A stretch of 64,000 nucleotides of DNA from Aureibaculum algae (GTDB taxonomy: Bacteria > Bacteroidota > Bacteroidia > Flavobacteriales > Flavobacteriaceae): the NCBI RefSeq assembly GCF_006065315.1, contig NZ_CP040749.1, positions 3,610,501-3,674,500 of the forward strand. Direction: 5' to 3'. The notes below the pieces were generated by a model. The model worked only from the letters and a program-made list of their open reading frames with translations, was not told the DNA's origin and made no database searches. The position numbers and the translations under genes are program-made. Shown piece by piece: positions 1 through 8,631 of this stretch. Positions within the stretch are counted from its first letter, which is position 1. The number at the start of each line of letters is the position of its first letter.

Positions 1-2
1 TT

Positions 3-326
3 GCATTATTTGTAAAGGGAGAACCAATGCCAAGTCAAGAAGATTTCGCTGCTGCCGCAAAAATGGAAAAGGATATGGGAACTTCGAAAGAAGCCTGTTT
101 AAAAGCGATTTCCGAATCTTATAATTTGGTTATTTCTACCTTTCAAAACATGAGTGATGAACAATTGGATGAAACATTTGTAGTTCCTTTTGATCCGCAA
201 CAACCTGCTTTTGCAAAAGAAAAAGCATTTCAATTTATTGGTGAGCATACAGCACATCATAGAGGGCAAGCATTGGTATCTTTAAGAATGCAAGGCATTA
301 AATCACCTGAATACAAGTTGTATTAA
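3..326 (+). CDS. DinB-like family protein, 3' part only
   Basis: The reading frame is open from the left edge through the ATG at 27, so the gene most likely starts outside the window and only its C-terminal ~107 codons are seen. The segment GEHTAHHRGQ near the end is the DinB/YfiT-type four-helix-bundle signature, where His residues bind a divalent metal. DinB-like proteins often act as metal-dependent thiol transferases or have unknown roles; the substrate cannot be told here. It ends just before a bidirectional hairpin terminator. Confidence 0.7.
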   Translation, partial: ALFVKGEPMPSQEDFAAAAKMEKDMGTSKEACLKAISESYNLVISTFQNMSDEQLDETFVVPFDPQQPAFAKEKAFQFIGEHTAHHRGQALVSLRMQGIKSPEYKLY

Positions 327-332
327 AATTAG

Positions 333-366
333 GAGACCGTTTGAAATTAAAATTTCAAACGGTCTC
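333..366. terminator. Bidirectional hairpin terminator
   Basis: A perfect 16-bp inverted repeat (333-348 with 351-366) starts with GAGACCGT. It lies 7 bp after the DinB-like stop codon and touches the stop codon of the convergent gene. The A/T-rich inner stem and the convergent layout fit one terminator serving both genes, though U-tracts are weak on both sides. Confidence 0.6.
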
Positions 367-794
367 TATATGCGGTAATAATCGCCTCTCCAGTTTTTTA
401 CTAATTTCTTAATTTCTTTTTCCGATAATTTGTCGGCTACGGCTCTTTTTGCTAAATCTGGAAATTCTTCATCAGAAGCAAAACGAAGACCAATGATTTG
501 ACGTGTCGTTAGGTTACTATCTAATGGTTTTCCTGATAAAACAAAATGTCTTAAATTTTCTTCTGCCCTGATAGCCCTATCTTGTGCTTTTAACGCAAAA
601 GTACGAGCAAAAAGCATCGCCAATATTAAAAGAAGAGCAACCATTACTAATAAAGTGGCACTATAAAAATTTTGTTCCGATGATTTTACAACATTAACAA
701 TGGTACCAATTAGTACGATTAAAGATAGTGGTATGGCAAAAAAATGATAAACTGGGCTAAAACGAGCGTGGTTTTTATAATTTTGAGAATTCAT
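366..794 (-). CDS. Small membrane protein, DUF6526-like
   Basis: A 142-residue protein with two hydrophobic helices (about residues 16-37 and 43-65) and a charged cytoplasmic C-terminal half. The start QNYKNHARFSPVYHF resembles, from memory, the DUF6526 family of small Bacteroidota membrane proteins. No catalytic motif is visible and the function is unknown. It stands alone: the next gene upstream on this strand is in another transcription unit and the DinB-like gene converges on it. Confidence 0.6.
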   Translation of the reverse strand: MNSQNYKNHARFSPVYHFFAIPLSLIVLIGTIVNVVKSSEQNFYSATLLVMVALLLILAMLFARTFALKAQDRAIRAEENLRHFVLSGKPLDSNLTTRQIIGLRFASDEEFPDLAKRAVADKLSEKEIKKLVKNWRGDYYRI

Positions 795-860
795 AAGGGT
801 AACGTTTAGGTGAATTTAATGGTTTTAAACTTAAGAAAATAATTGTATTACATAAAAATA

Positions 861-1952
861 CTAAACCTTAATAAAAATCTTTCGCTTATACATAATGTAT
901 CCTAAAACTAAATAGAAGGTTATTACCGTTAAAGCATACATTAGTGATGCTAATTTGTCAATTGAAATCCAACTGGTATAAAAGGTTTGATATAACCAGG
1001 AATGAATACTTTGGTTCTCCCCTATTTTTATAAGATAGAACGTTTTTGCTATAAAACTTGATAAGAAAAATATGGTAATGGCATTACTTCCTACATATTT
1101 AAATATAGTGCCCATTTTTATTTTTTTAACATCTGTCACATAATAAACCAAGGCTAAAATTAGTGTTGCCCAACCACTTGTTACGAGCACAAAACTACTT
1201 GACCATAGCGCTTTATTTAACGGAAACCAAAGACTCCATATATACCCAGTGCATAATAAAACAGCAGCGGTAATTAATAAAAATTGCGTTTTCTTGAGTT
1301 CTTTGGAAGCCAATACCTTCCCTATTAAAATTCCTATAATAGAGGTAACAATGGCGGGTAACGTACTTAACAAACCTTCTGGATCATAATCATCTTTCCA
1401 CATATGATTACCCAATACATTTAAATCAATATAGTTTGCCCAATTATTAGAAGCTCTATCAAAAGTGGGTATGGAACCATCAGGTAATGGAACAAAGCCT
1501 AAAAACAACCAGTAACCTATTAAAATCAATAGACCAATAGCAAATAACTTCTTCCAATCAAAATTGAGAAATAAAATCGCCGCAATAAAAAACACGACAC
1601 CTATTCTTTGTAAAACACCAGGAAACCTTAGTGATTCAAAACTTTTAAAAAACGGAAAATAAGGCAAAAACCATCCTAAGAATAAGCCTAAGCCTATTAA
1701 TTTTAAACTTCTAATGGTTATTTTTTTATAAGTTAACCAAGTATTGGGCTTGTTTTTATACGCGTAAGAAATTGAAATACCAACAATAAATAAAAAGAAA
1801 GGAAAAACCAAATCAGTTGGTGTCAATCCATGCCATTCTGCATGCATAAGTGGTGGATAAATACTCCCCCAACTTCCTGGATTATTCACCATAATCATAG
1901 CAACTATGGTTAAACCCCTTAGAATATCTACAGATTCAACTCTATTTTTCAT
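861..1952 (-). CDS. NagX/HGSNAT-like membrane acyltransferase
   Basis: A polytopic membrane protein of 363 residues with about ten hydrophobic segments. The N-terminus carries the motif set of the DUF5009/heparan-alpha-glucosaminide N-acetyltransferase-like family: RVESVDILRG, then NNPGSWG, a WHG, and TPTDLVFPFFLFIVG at about residues 45-59. Human HGSNAT transfers acetyl from acetyl-CoA across a membrane to glucosamine. Bacterial relatives (often named NagX) sit in amino-sugar and glycan loci, so acylation of a sugar at the inner membrane is a reasonable inference. It is the last gene of the long minus-strand cluster, 17 bp after the FucP-like permease, and probably co-transcribed. The actual acceptor sugar is unknown. 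Confidence 0.8.
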   Translation of the reverse strand: MKNRVESVDILRGLTIVAMIMVNNPGSWGSIYPPLMHAEWHGLTPTDLVFPFFLFIVGISISYAYKNKPNTWLTYKKITIRSLKLIGLGLFLGWFLPYFPFFKSFESLRFPGVLQRIGVVFFIAAILFLNFDWKKLFAIGLLILIGYWLFLGFVPLPDGSIPTFDRASNNWANYIDLNVLGNHMWKDDYDPEGLLSTLPAIVTSIIGILIGKVLASKELKKTQFLLITAAVLLCTGYIWSLWFPLNKALWSSSFVLVTSGWATLILALVYYVTDVKKIKMGTIFKYVGSNAITIFFLSSFIAKTFYLIKIGENQSIHSWLYQTFYTSWISIDKLASLMYALTVITFYLVLGYIMYKRKIFIKV

Positions 1953-1969
1953 GATTTAAAAAGTTATAA

Positions 1970-3286
1970 TTATTTCTTTTTAAAACCTAGTTTATGCCCC
2001 CAAACAGCATAATACAAAATGATTATATAACAAGGTAAAAGAATCCAATAACTACTATTCGCAGAACTCGCCATTGCTTCAGCTTCAGAAATACCACTAG
2101 CAATCAATTCATGTTTACCAGAATCTACCAATCTACCATATAATGGAGGAATGATTGCCCCCCCGGAAATAGCCATAACTAATAAAGCGGAAGCCGTTTT
2201 TGTAAATTTACCTAAACCATGTAATGTTAATGGCCAAACTGCTGGCCAAACCAATGCATTGGCAATACCTAAAGCCGCTACAAACAATACAGATGTAAAA
2301 CCAGTAGTTAATAAAATACAAACAGAAAAGATAACACCAAGTACAGCACTAATTCTTAAGGCAAGGCCTTGACTTAAATATTTGGGTATCAAAAATACAC
2401 CTAATGCGTACATAAATACCATTGCTCCCAAAGTAAATGAAGTGAATTTACTAGCCTCATCAGCTGGAATACCAAGTGATAAGCCATAGGCAATTATAGA
2501 ATCACCAGCAATTACTTCTGCACCTACATAAACAAACAAAGTTAAGACTCCCAACCATAAATGTGGGAATTGAAAAATACTAGTTTTTGCTGTTTCTCCT
2601 TCTGCAACTTCCTCATCATGATCACCCTCTAATTCTGGTAATGGGGCTCTTAAAACTAATAATCCAAAAAGAAATAACACGACTGCCATAATTATATATG
2701 GTACCACAACACTATTAGCCATAGTATCTAAAAGTTGCATCTTTTCATCAGACGAAACAGTACTCACTTTATCTTTTATATCATCAATACCCGATAATAG
2801 TAATGCTCCAAAAACTATTGACCCTAAAGATCCTGCCACTTTATTTGCAATTCCCATCATTGCAATCCGTTTTGCTCCACTCTCAATAGGTCCTAATATC
2901 GTTATATATGGGTTTGCTGCAGTCTGTAATAAAGTCATCCCTGTACCTTGAATAAAGATACCTGCTAAAAACATCCAATAGGTTCTGGCTTCAGCCGCGG
3001 GTATAAACACCAACGCTCCAACAGCCATTAATATTAAACCAATGGACATCCCCTTTTTATATCCTACTTTTTTTAATAAATAAGATGATGGTAAAGCCAT
3101 TACTACAAAGGCGATATAAGAAGCTGATGCAACTAAATACGATTGTGTATCTGTTAACTCATTAATAGTTTTCATAAACGGAATTAAAACTCCATTTATC
3201 CAAGTTACAAATCCGAAAATGAAGAACATAGCTCCAATAATCAGCATTGGTATTAAGTTACTGTTGCTTTTAGTAGGGGTTGTCAT
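1970..3286 (-). CDS. fucP: FucP-type sugar:H+ symporter (MFS)
   Basis: A 438-residue permease with about twelve membrane helices. The order of motifs (GFVTWINGVLIPFMK near residue 25, QTAANPYITILGP near 120, WPAVWPLTLHGLGKFTKTASALLVMAISGGAIIPPLYG near 345-380) is that of the fucose/glucose/galactose:H+ symporter (FHS) family. Within a cluster with four GH29, one GH95 and one GH141 enzyme, L-fucose is the likeliest substrate, although glucose/galactose relatives look alike. It would take the freed monosaccharide across the inner membrane, the import step for a locus with no SusC/SusD. A 199-bp gap separates it from the 718-residue glycosidase upstream, so it may also have its own promoter. Confidence 0.82.
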   Translation of the reverse strand: MTTPTKSNSNLIPMLIIGAMFFIFGFVTWINGVLIPFMKTINELTDTQSYLVASASYIAFVVMALPSSYLLKKVGYKKGMSIGLILMAVGALVFIPAAEARTYWMFLAGIFIQGTGMTLLQTAANPYITILGPIESGAKRIAMMGIANKVAGSLGSIVFGALLLSGIDDIKDKVSTVSSDEKMQLLDTMANSVVVPYIIMAVVLFLFGLLVLRAPLPELEGDHDEEVAEGETAKTSIFQFPHLWLGVLTLFVYVGAEVIAGDSIIAYGLSLGIPADEASKFTSFTLGAMVFMYALGVFLIPKYLSQGLALRISAVLGVIFSVCILLTTGFTSVLFVAALGIANALVWPAVWPLTLHGLGKFTKTASALLVMAISGGAIIPPLYGRLVDSGKHELIASGISEAEAMASSANSSYWILLPCYIIILYYAVWGHKLGFKKK

Positions 3287-3433
3287 AAATTATAAATTAT
3301 AGGTTGATTTTTAAAAGACGGTAATGTACTAAAATTATTGAATATTTCGTATAATTTTCTACAATTGACTATACAACAACGTCAAACAAGATATTAGAAC
3401 CTACCAATACAATAACCCCATTAATGTAATGAC

Positions 3434-3441
3434 CAAATTTA
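3434..3441 (-). promoter_or_regulatory. Weak candidate -7 element before fucP
   Basis: The 199-bp gap before fucP is the widest inside the minus-strand cluster. On the minus strand it holds TAAATTTG, a match to the Bacteroidota -7 consensus TAnnTTTG, about 150 bp before the fucP start. No TTTG is seen 19-21 bp further upstream, so this is tentative. Confidence 0.25.
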
Positions 3442-3485
3442 AAATCAGTTACTTAATTTAACTACAGCTTTTAAAACTCGATATT

Positions 3486-5642
3486 CTAGTTTATTACAAA
3501 CCAAGTATATCCATTTGCCGGAATTTTTACACTTAAATCAACCTCGTAATTTCGATTCAACTCGTATTTTTTACCTTTTTTCTTTCCTTTTTCTGCAATA
3601 GTGGCAAATTCTGTTAGACCGGTGTAGTATAATGGTACTTTTATAACTTCGTCTATAGTGTTTTCTGTAGGATTAAATAACATAACAAAGCCTTTTTCAG
3701 AGTTATCAGGATTGGCATGCATAAATCCATCCCACGACCTTCCATCTGGTCTTCTTAAATGGATAATATCTGAATTTAGAATTTCTCTATATTTTTTATA
3801 ATGATCTATTTGTTCAATAACAAGCTCTTTTGTTTTTTCTGTATCGTATAAACGTGGGCCGCGATAACACGCTTGTACACCAGCACCATAATTCTGAACC
3901 ATATGTTTTTCATAATCGAGTAAATGTTTGCTCAACGGCTCTAAAGTAGCTTCTTTTCCTCCTCCATGATATTCAGTCAACGGTACAAATGTCCATGCCA
4001 TTGACGGTGTTTTTTCCCAAGTACCATCATAAATATTTTGTCGACCTAACATAATTTGCTGCTCTCTTGGTAACGACCAATTTACTTCTCGATACCCAAT
4101 ACCACATTTATTTGAACCGTTTAAATAATAAAAATCAGGAGCATTTAAATAAATTCTTTTATCCTTTAGCCAATGATAAAAATCAGTGGTCATTTTCCAT
4201 TGTTCCCACTGTGAATCTTCATAACCTTTATGATGTTTATGATTTGTAGAAGCACAAAAATCACCAGGATATGGACCGTCATGTTCTAGTAAATCAAATC
4301 CCGTTTTATCTAAAAAGTACTTCAATTTTTCAATATAACTTTCTCCCCATTCACTTGCCAAACAAGGGGCATTTCCAAATTTTGCTCCGCCCGGCTTTCC
4401 TGTTTTTTTATCAATTACATCAACGGCATCACTTATTCTCCTGCTTGAAAAAAGTGAATAACCTCCCAATTCAATCCCTTTACCATGTGCATAATCTGCT
4501 AGGTTTTTAAATTTTTGAATATTTACAGCAGTTGTATCTTCCATATTTAAACCACTTCCAAAACTTAAAATAACCATTTCGTAACCGGTTTCTTTACATT
4601 GATCTATAGCAGAAACAACTTCTGTTGAATCTGTACTTGTTAAATGCATAAAAATTGGATTCTCAGTTGACCATGGAGCCAATAAACGATACATTTTTCG
4701 TTTACTTAACGAATTCCGTTCTCTGTCCGTGCCATCTAATAAGAGTTCGTAAGTATGGAAACTTTCAAAAGTTTCCTTTGGCTGTAAGAGTTTGTTCGGA
4801 CCAACTTTCAATTTACTTTCAAGTAAACACGGCGTTTCCAAGTTCCAATTTACTTGCGAAGTATACTCGGGATCTTTTTCATAAAAAATAGTATGGTTGG
4901 CTGAACTTGCTGAAAATCCACCAAAAGCGTAATCACTTTCTACATGCATGTTTGGACGTAACCATTGCTCAGGTTTATCTACAGCATTTTCTGGTTCAGG
5001 AAAAGCCAACATTTCGTTTTTAAATCCATCTACAGTAACCGCTTTATCACTATTATTCTCAATAGTAATCCATTTAGAAATTAATGGAGCCCCATTATAA
5101 ATTTCGTAATGTACAAATACTTTAATTTTTTTTAAATCAGGTGATTTATGTTTAAACTCCAATACAATTTCTCTACCTGTAGCAAATCCTTTGGTAGCTA
5201 AATTAAACTCTTTATTCTTACTCCATTTTATTTTTCTATCAATTGGATTATTGGTATAATTTTTAAACTGAAAAGCAGATTCATCAGTCTCTAAATCATC
5301 AATCCATTCATTTTTTAAATAACCGTGTTCTTTAAGTCCGGTTAAACCACCTACCGCATATACCTTACCATCAATTGTAACTTCTGCTTCTGGTTTAATG
5401 CTTCTTAACATATTTTCACCAGTAACATCATTCCGAAATTCAACCGTAGCTGCATTAGGACTCATTCTTATTTTTCTGGTTATCAGACCGTTAGCCAACA
5501 CAATATCTTTGCCCTTATTAAAAACTTGAGCTTCATAAACTGTATTATCAATTAGCCAATCATTAGCTTTTTCAGCTATGAATGTAAAACTTAGAATTAA
5601 GGTTATACTGAGTAGAGCGACTATTTTAAGGAATGGTTTCAT
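3486..5642 (-). CDS. Putative secreted glycoside hydrolase, GH36/clan GH-D-like layout, family not recognised
   Basis: A 718-residue protein with a signal peptide (hydrophobic residues 5-22). Residues ~40-310 look like an N-terminal beta-sandwich, ~320-600 like a TIM barrel (starting near APWSTENPIFMHLTSTD) and ~610-718 like a beta-sheet C-domain; this order is that of GH36-type alpha-galactosidases. The strand GFDLLEHDGPYPGDFC puts Asp455 where the clan GH-D nucleophile (KWD) would be. Other conserved-looking parts are NAPDFYYLNGSNKCG and LTEYHGGGKEA. I do not recognise a named family and the acid/base residue is not obvious. Its place between a sulfatase and fucP suggests it removes a terminal alpha-linked sugar from the same glycan. 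Function is inferred from layout only. Confidence 0.5.
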   Translation of the reverse strand: MKPFLKIVALLSITLILSFTFIAEKANDWLIDNTVYEAQVFNKGKDIVLANGLITRKIRMSPNAATVEFRNDVTGENMLRSIKPEAEVTIDGKVYAVGGLTGLKEHGYLKNEWIDDLETDESAFQFKNYTNNPIDRKIKWSKNKEFNLATKGFATGREIVLEFKHKSPDLKKIKVFVHYEIYNGAPLISKWITIENNSDKAVTVDGFKNEMLAFPEPENAVDKPEQWLRPNMHVESDYAFGGFSASSANHTIFYEKDPEYTSQVNWNLETPCLLESKLKVGPNKLLQPKETFESFHTYELLLDGTDRERNSLSKRKMYRLLAPWSTENPIFMHLTSTDSTEVVSAIDQCKETGYEMVILSFGSGLNMEDTTAVNIQKFKNLADYAHGKGIELGGYSLFSSRRISDAVDVIDKKTGKPGGAKFGNAPCLASEWGESYIEKLKYFLDKTGFDLLEHDGPYPGDFCASTNHKHHKGYEDSQWEQWKMTTDFYHWLKDKRIYLNAPDFYYLNGSNKCGIGYREVNWSLPREQQIMLGRQNIYDGTWEKTPSMAWTFVPLTEYHGGGKEATLEPLSKHLLDYEKHMVQNYGAGVQACYRGPRLYDTEKTKELVIEQIDHYKKYREILNSDIIHLRRPDGRSWDGFMHANPDNSEKGFVMLFNPTENTIDEVIKVPLYYTGLTEFATIAEKGKKKGKKYELNRNYEVDLSVKIPANGYTWFVIN

Positions 5643-5705
5643 TTTTATTTGGTTGTTGAATTAAAGTATTTAATACATAACGTACAGTATATCTATTTGT
5701 TTTAA

Positions 5706-7268
5706 TTAGTTTAAAACCTCAGCAGGATAAGGGATCTGTTTTCCATTTTTTTTATCTGCGGGGATTTGAGCTTTTACTTCTTTTAAATAATTTGTCAAAA
5801 TTATTGCCAATGCTTTCGCTTTTTCAGGATTTATCTCAGCTAAGTTATTTAGTTCTCCAATATCTTTACTAAGATTATACAATTCTAATTTCTGATTTTC
5901 ATAAAAATAAATTAATTTCCAATCACCTAGACGAACTGCACTACTGGAACCAATTCCAGGACCTGATGCTCCCCAAAAATTTGGATAATGCCAAAATAAT
6001 GGACGTTCATTTGTTTTAGGACTTTCTCCAATTAAAATTGGCACAAAACTCTGCCCATCTACTTTTTGAATTGTTTTAGGGGTTTCAATTCCTGCCATTT
6101 CAAGAATGGTAGGATAAAAATCTTCAATAATTACATAATTATCTGTATTAGATTTCTCATTCACTTTTCCTGGCCATTTCACTAACATTGGTTCTCGTAT
6201 ACCTCCTTCATAAGCAGAGCCTTTACCACTATTAAGTGGTTTATTATGGATGTGTTTTTTGCCACCACGGGCAACAGCACTTAATCCTCCATTATCTGAC
6301 ATAAATAATATTATGGTATTATCTGCTATGTTTTTTTCATCAATAAAATCCATAATATCTCCTAAACTTTTATCCATACCTTCAATCATTGAGGCATATT
6401 TAGCTTCTGTAGAATCGACACCTTTATCATAATATTTCTGAACAAACCTATCGTCTCCCATAATTGGAGAATGCACTGCATAATGTGACATATATAAAAA
6501 AAATGGATTTTTATTTTGCACTGCGGTATCAATGGCTTTAAGAGCTTCTAAGGTAATAGCTTCTGATAAATAAATATCTTTACCATGGTATTGCTCTAAT
6601 CCAGGTACAGCCCATACTTCTTGACCTTTTTTACCATTGCCAAAATTTTCCATTCCATAATAACTTGCAGGTGCTCCTGCTGCATGTCCTGCAATATTTA
6701 CATCAAAACCTAAGTTCAATGGATTTTCTCCTGGTGTACCAATTGCACCTAAGTGTGCCTTTCCTGAATGAATTGTATAATAACCCGCATCATTTAATAC
6801 CTGTGGCAATGGTGTGGCATAAATCGCATTTTCATCTCCTGCTACCGGACTCATACCATTTACATTCCAATTTGGGAATGACAATGTTTTATGATTTGAT
6901 TCCATAGGTTGTAAAGCGTCTTTATTTAAAGTCCAATTGGTAACTTGATGCTTAGCAGCATTCATACCGGTCATTAAACTTATCCGCGTTGGTGAACAGA
7001 CCGCAGTGGCATAGGCTTGCGTAAATTTCATTCCTTCATTTGCCAATCGTTCCATGTTTGGTGTATGATACAAATCATTAAAAGGTGTGCGTTTATCCCA
7101 AAACGGTACGGACGTGTCTTGCCACCCCATATCATCTACTAAAAAAAGTACAATGTTGGGAGGTGTCGATAAATCCTGTGAAGTGGTTTTTGTGTTTTTT
7201 TGACAATTTAAAACTACAAATAATAAAATAACGAACAGTAGACATTTGGTTCTCATACAATGTTTCAT
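5706..7268 (-). CDS. Sulfatase, formylglycine type (family S1), lipoprotein
   Basis: A 520-residue S1 sulfatase. The N-terminus carries a lipoprotein signal with lipobox VLNC. The metal-binding stretch PPNIVLFLVDDMGWQD is followed by CSPTRISLMTG, where Cys91 in C-x-P-x-R is the residue converted to formylglycine. FMSDNGG carries further metal ligands. It hydrolyses sulfate esters from a glycan at the cell envelope. From memory it looks like the S1_16-type sulfatases found in fucoidan degraders, but I cannot fix the subfamily without a profile search. It is 12 bp after the GH29 gene upstream and precedes the unassigned glycosidase, all in one direction. An alternative start at Met5 is equally plausible. 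Confidence 0.9.
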   Translation of the reverse strand: MKHCMRTKCLLFVILLFVVLNCQKNTKTTSQDLSTPPNIVLFLVDDMGWQDTSVPFWDKRTPFNDLYHTPNMERLANEGMKFTQAYATAVCSPTRISLMTGMNAAKHQVTNWTLNKDALQPMESNHKTLSFPNWNVNGMSPVAGDENAIYATPLPQVLNDAGYYTIHSGKAHLGAIGTPGENPLNLGFDVNIAGHAAGAPASYYGMENFGNGKKGQEVWAVPGLEQYHGKDIYLSEAITLEALKAIDTAVQNKNPFFLYMSHYAVHSPIMGDDRFVQKYYDKGVDSTEAKYASMIEGMDKSLGDIMDFIDEKNIADNTIILFMSDNGGLSAVARGGKKHIHNKPLNSGKGSAYEGGIREPMLVKWPGKVNEKSNTDNYVIIEDFYPTILEMAGIETPKTIQKVDGQSFVPILIGESPKTNERPLFWHYPNFWGASGPGIGSSSAVRLGDWKLIYFYENQKLELYNLSKDIGELNNLAEINPEKAKALAIILTNYLKEVKAQIPADKKNGKQIPYPAEVLN

Positions 7269-7280
7269 ACTATTATTCTT

Positions 7281-8615
7281 TTAATTACTTTCTATTACCG
7301 CTCCATCTTCACGATACAAATCAACCTTACCATCTAATAAAACAGCAATTACAGTCATCTCATCATCTAACACATACTCAGGAACTTGAATATACTTAAT
7401 ACCTGGATAATGACTCCAATATACGCTGCCAACAACTTTATGAGAAAGTTTAGTACCATTACCGACTACCCATATGCGGTTAATTTTATTCTTTAGTCCT
7501 CTAATAACAACTTCTCCTTTGGGATCTCCTTTCACAAATAAATACAACATTGTTTTATCTTTTGATAAGGTAGATGGCCCATAAAAATGTTCTTTAGGAA
7601 TCCCTGCCACGGTACCGTAAATAGCTTCTTTATGTTTACTAGTCCATTTACCCAATCCTTCCAACACCTCAACTTGTTCTTTTGGAATTGAACCATCTCC
7701 TTTAGGACCAATATCTAATAATAAATTACCTCCATTGCCAATAACATCAGCGAAAATTCCGATAATTTGGTTGGTAGTTTTATAATTGTGATCATTCTTT
7801 TGATACCCCCAAGAATCATTTATAGTCATACATAATTCCCAATACTTACTTTTGGGTCTAGTTATAGGCATACCTTGTTCTGGAGTCGCATAATCTCCAT
7901 GTTCGCGTAAACGAGAATTCAAAATTGTATTTGGGTTTTTATCCAACAACATCTTTCTAACTTGCGGAGCTTGCCATTCTTCCGAATTATGTTCCCAATC
8001 ACCATCAAACCAATATAAATCTGGATTATAATTGTCAGAAAGTTCTTTTAATTGACCTTGGTAATAGTTCAAGAATTTTTTCCATCTTTTTGGTTCATCT
8101 TGAATTTTATAGCGAATAGAATCTCTAGTGAAATTTGTATAATCATTATAAGTCCAATCGGGTAACGAATAATAAATACCAACTTTAAGGTCATTTTTTC
8201 TTAGTGCAGTTACAAATGGTGTCAATACATCTTTTTTTGATGTAGCGGCATCCACAGAATTAAAATTTCCATATTTTGTATCCCATAAAGCAAAACCATC
8301 ATGATGTTTTGAAGTAATTACAGAATACTTTGCACCACTATTTTTAATTAATTTGGCCCATGCTTCAGGATTATAATCTTTAGCTGTAAATCCTTTTGTT
8401 TGCTTCAAATAATTTTTATGTGAAATATAACCGTTATAAAATGACCAAGATTCATCAATTCCATTTACAGCATATAATCCCCAATGTATAAAAACACCCA
8501 ATTTGGCATCTTTAAACCATTGCATTTTTTCCTGCTCAACTTTTAATGAATCAACACTCTGAGACCAAGAAAACATTGTGGATAATAAAAATACAAAAAT
8601 TACAGACTTTTTCAT
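7281..8615 (-). CDS. Alpha-L-fucosidase, GH29
   Basis: A compact GH29 fucosidase. The reading frame extends to 8654, but the internal Met at 8615 is preferred: it is followed by a clean signal peptide (MKKSVIFVFLLSTMFSWSQ), preceded by AAAGAGG, and removes an overlap with the GH95 gene. The result is 444 residues, consisting of the catalytic domain and a short C-terminal beta-sandwich. The family landmarks are WFKDAKLGVFIHWGLYAV, SKHHDGFALW and YWFDGDW; the Asp in the last (residue 204) is the predicted nucleophile. GH29 enzymes retain configuration and cleave alpha-L-fucosyl linkages. This one has no added binding domain, unlike the three other GH29 enzymes here, and has no lipobox, so it is probably periplasmic. 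Confidence 0.92.
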   Translation of the reverse strand: MKKSVIFVFLLSTMFSWSQSVDSLKVEQEKMQWFKDAKLGVFIHWGLYAVNGIDESWSFYNGYISHKNYLKQTKGFTAKDYNPEAWAKLIKNSGAKYSVITSKHHDGFALWDTKYGNFNSVDAATSKKDVLTPFVTALRKNDLKVGIYYSLPDWTYNDYTNFTRDSIRYKIQDEPKRWKKFLNYYQGQLKELSDNYNPDLYWFDGDWEHNSEEWQAPQVRKMLLDKNPNTILNSRLREHGDYATPEQGMPITRPKSKYWELCMTINDSWGYQKNDHNYKTTNQIIGIFADVIGNGGNLLLDIGPKGDGSIPKEQVEVLEGLGKWTSKHKEAIYGTVAGIPKEHFYGPSTLSKDKTMLYLFVKGDPKGEVVIRGLKNKINRIWVVGNGTKLSHKVVGSVYWSHYPGIKYIQVPEYVLDDEMTVIAVLLDGKVDLYREDGAVIESN

Positions 8616-8631
8616 TACCTCTTTAATTCTA

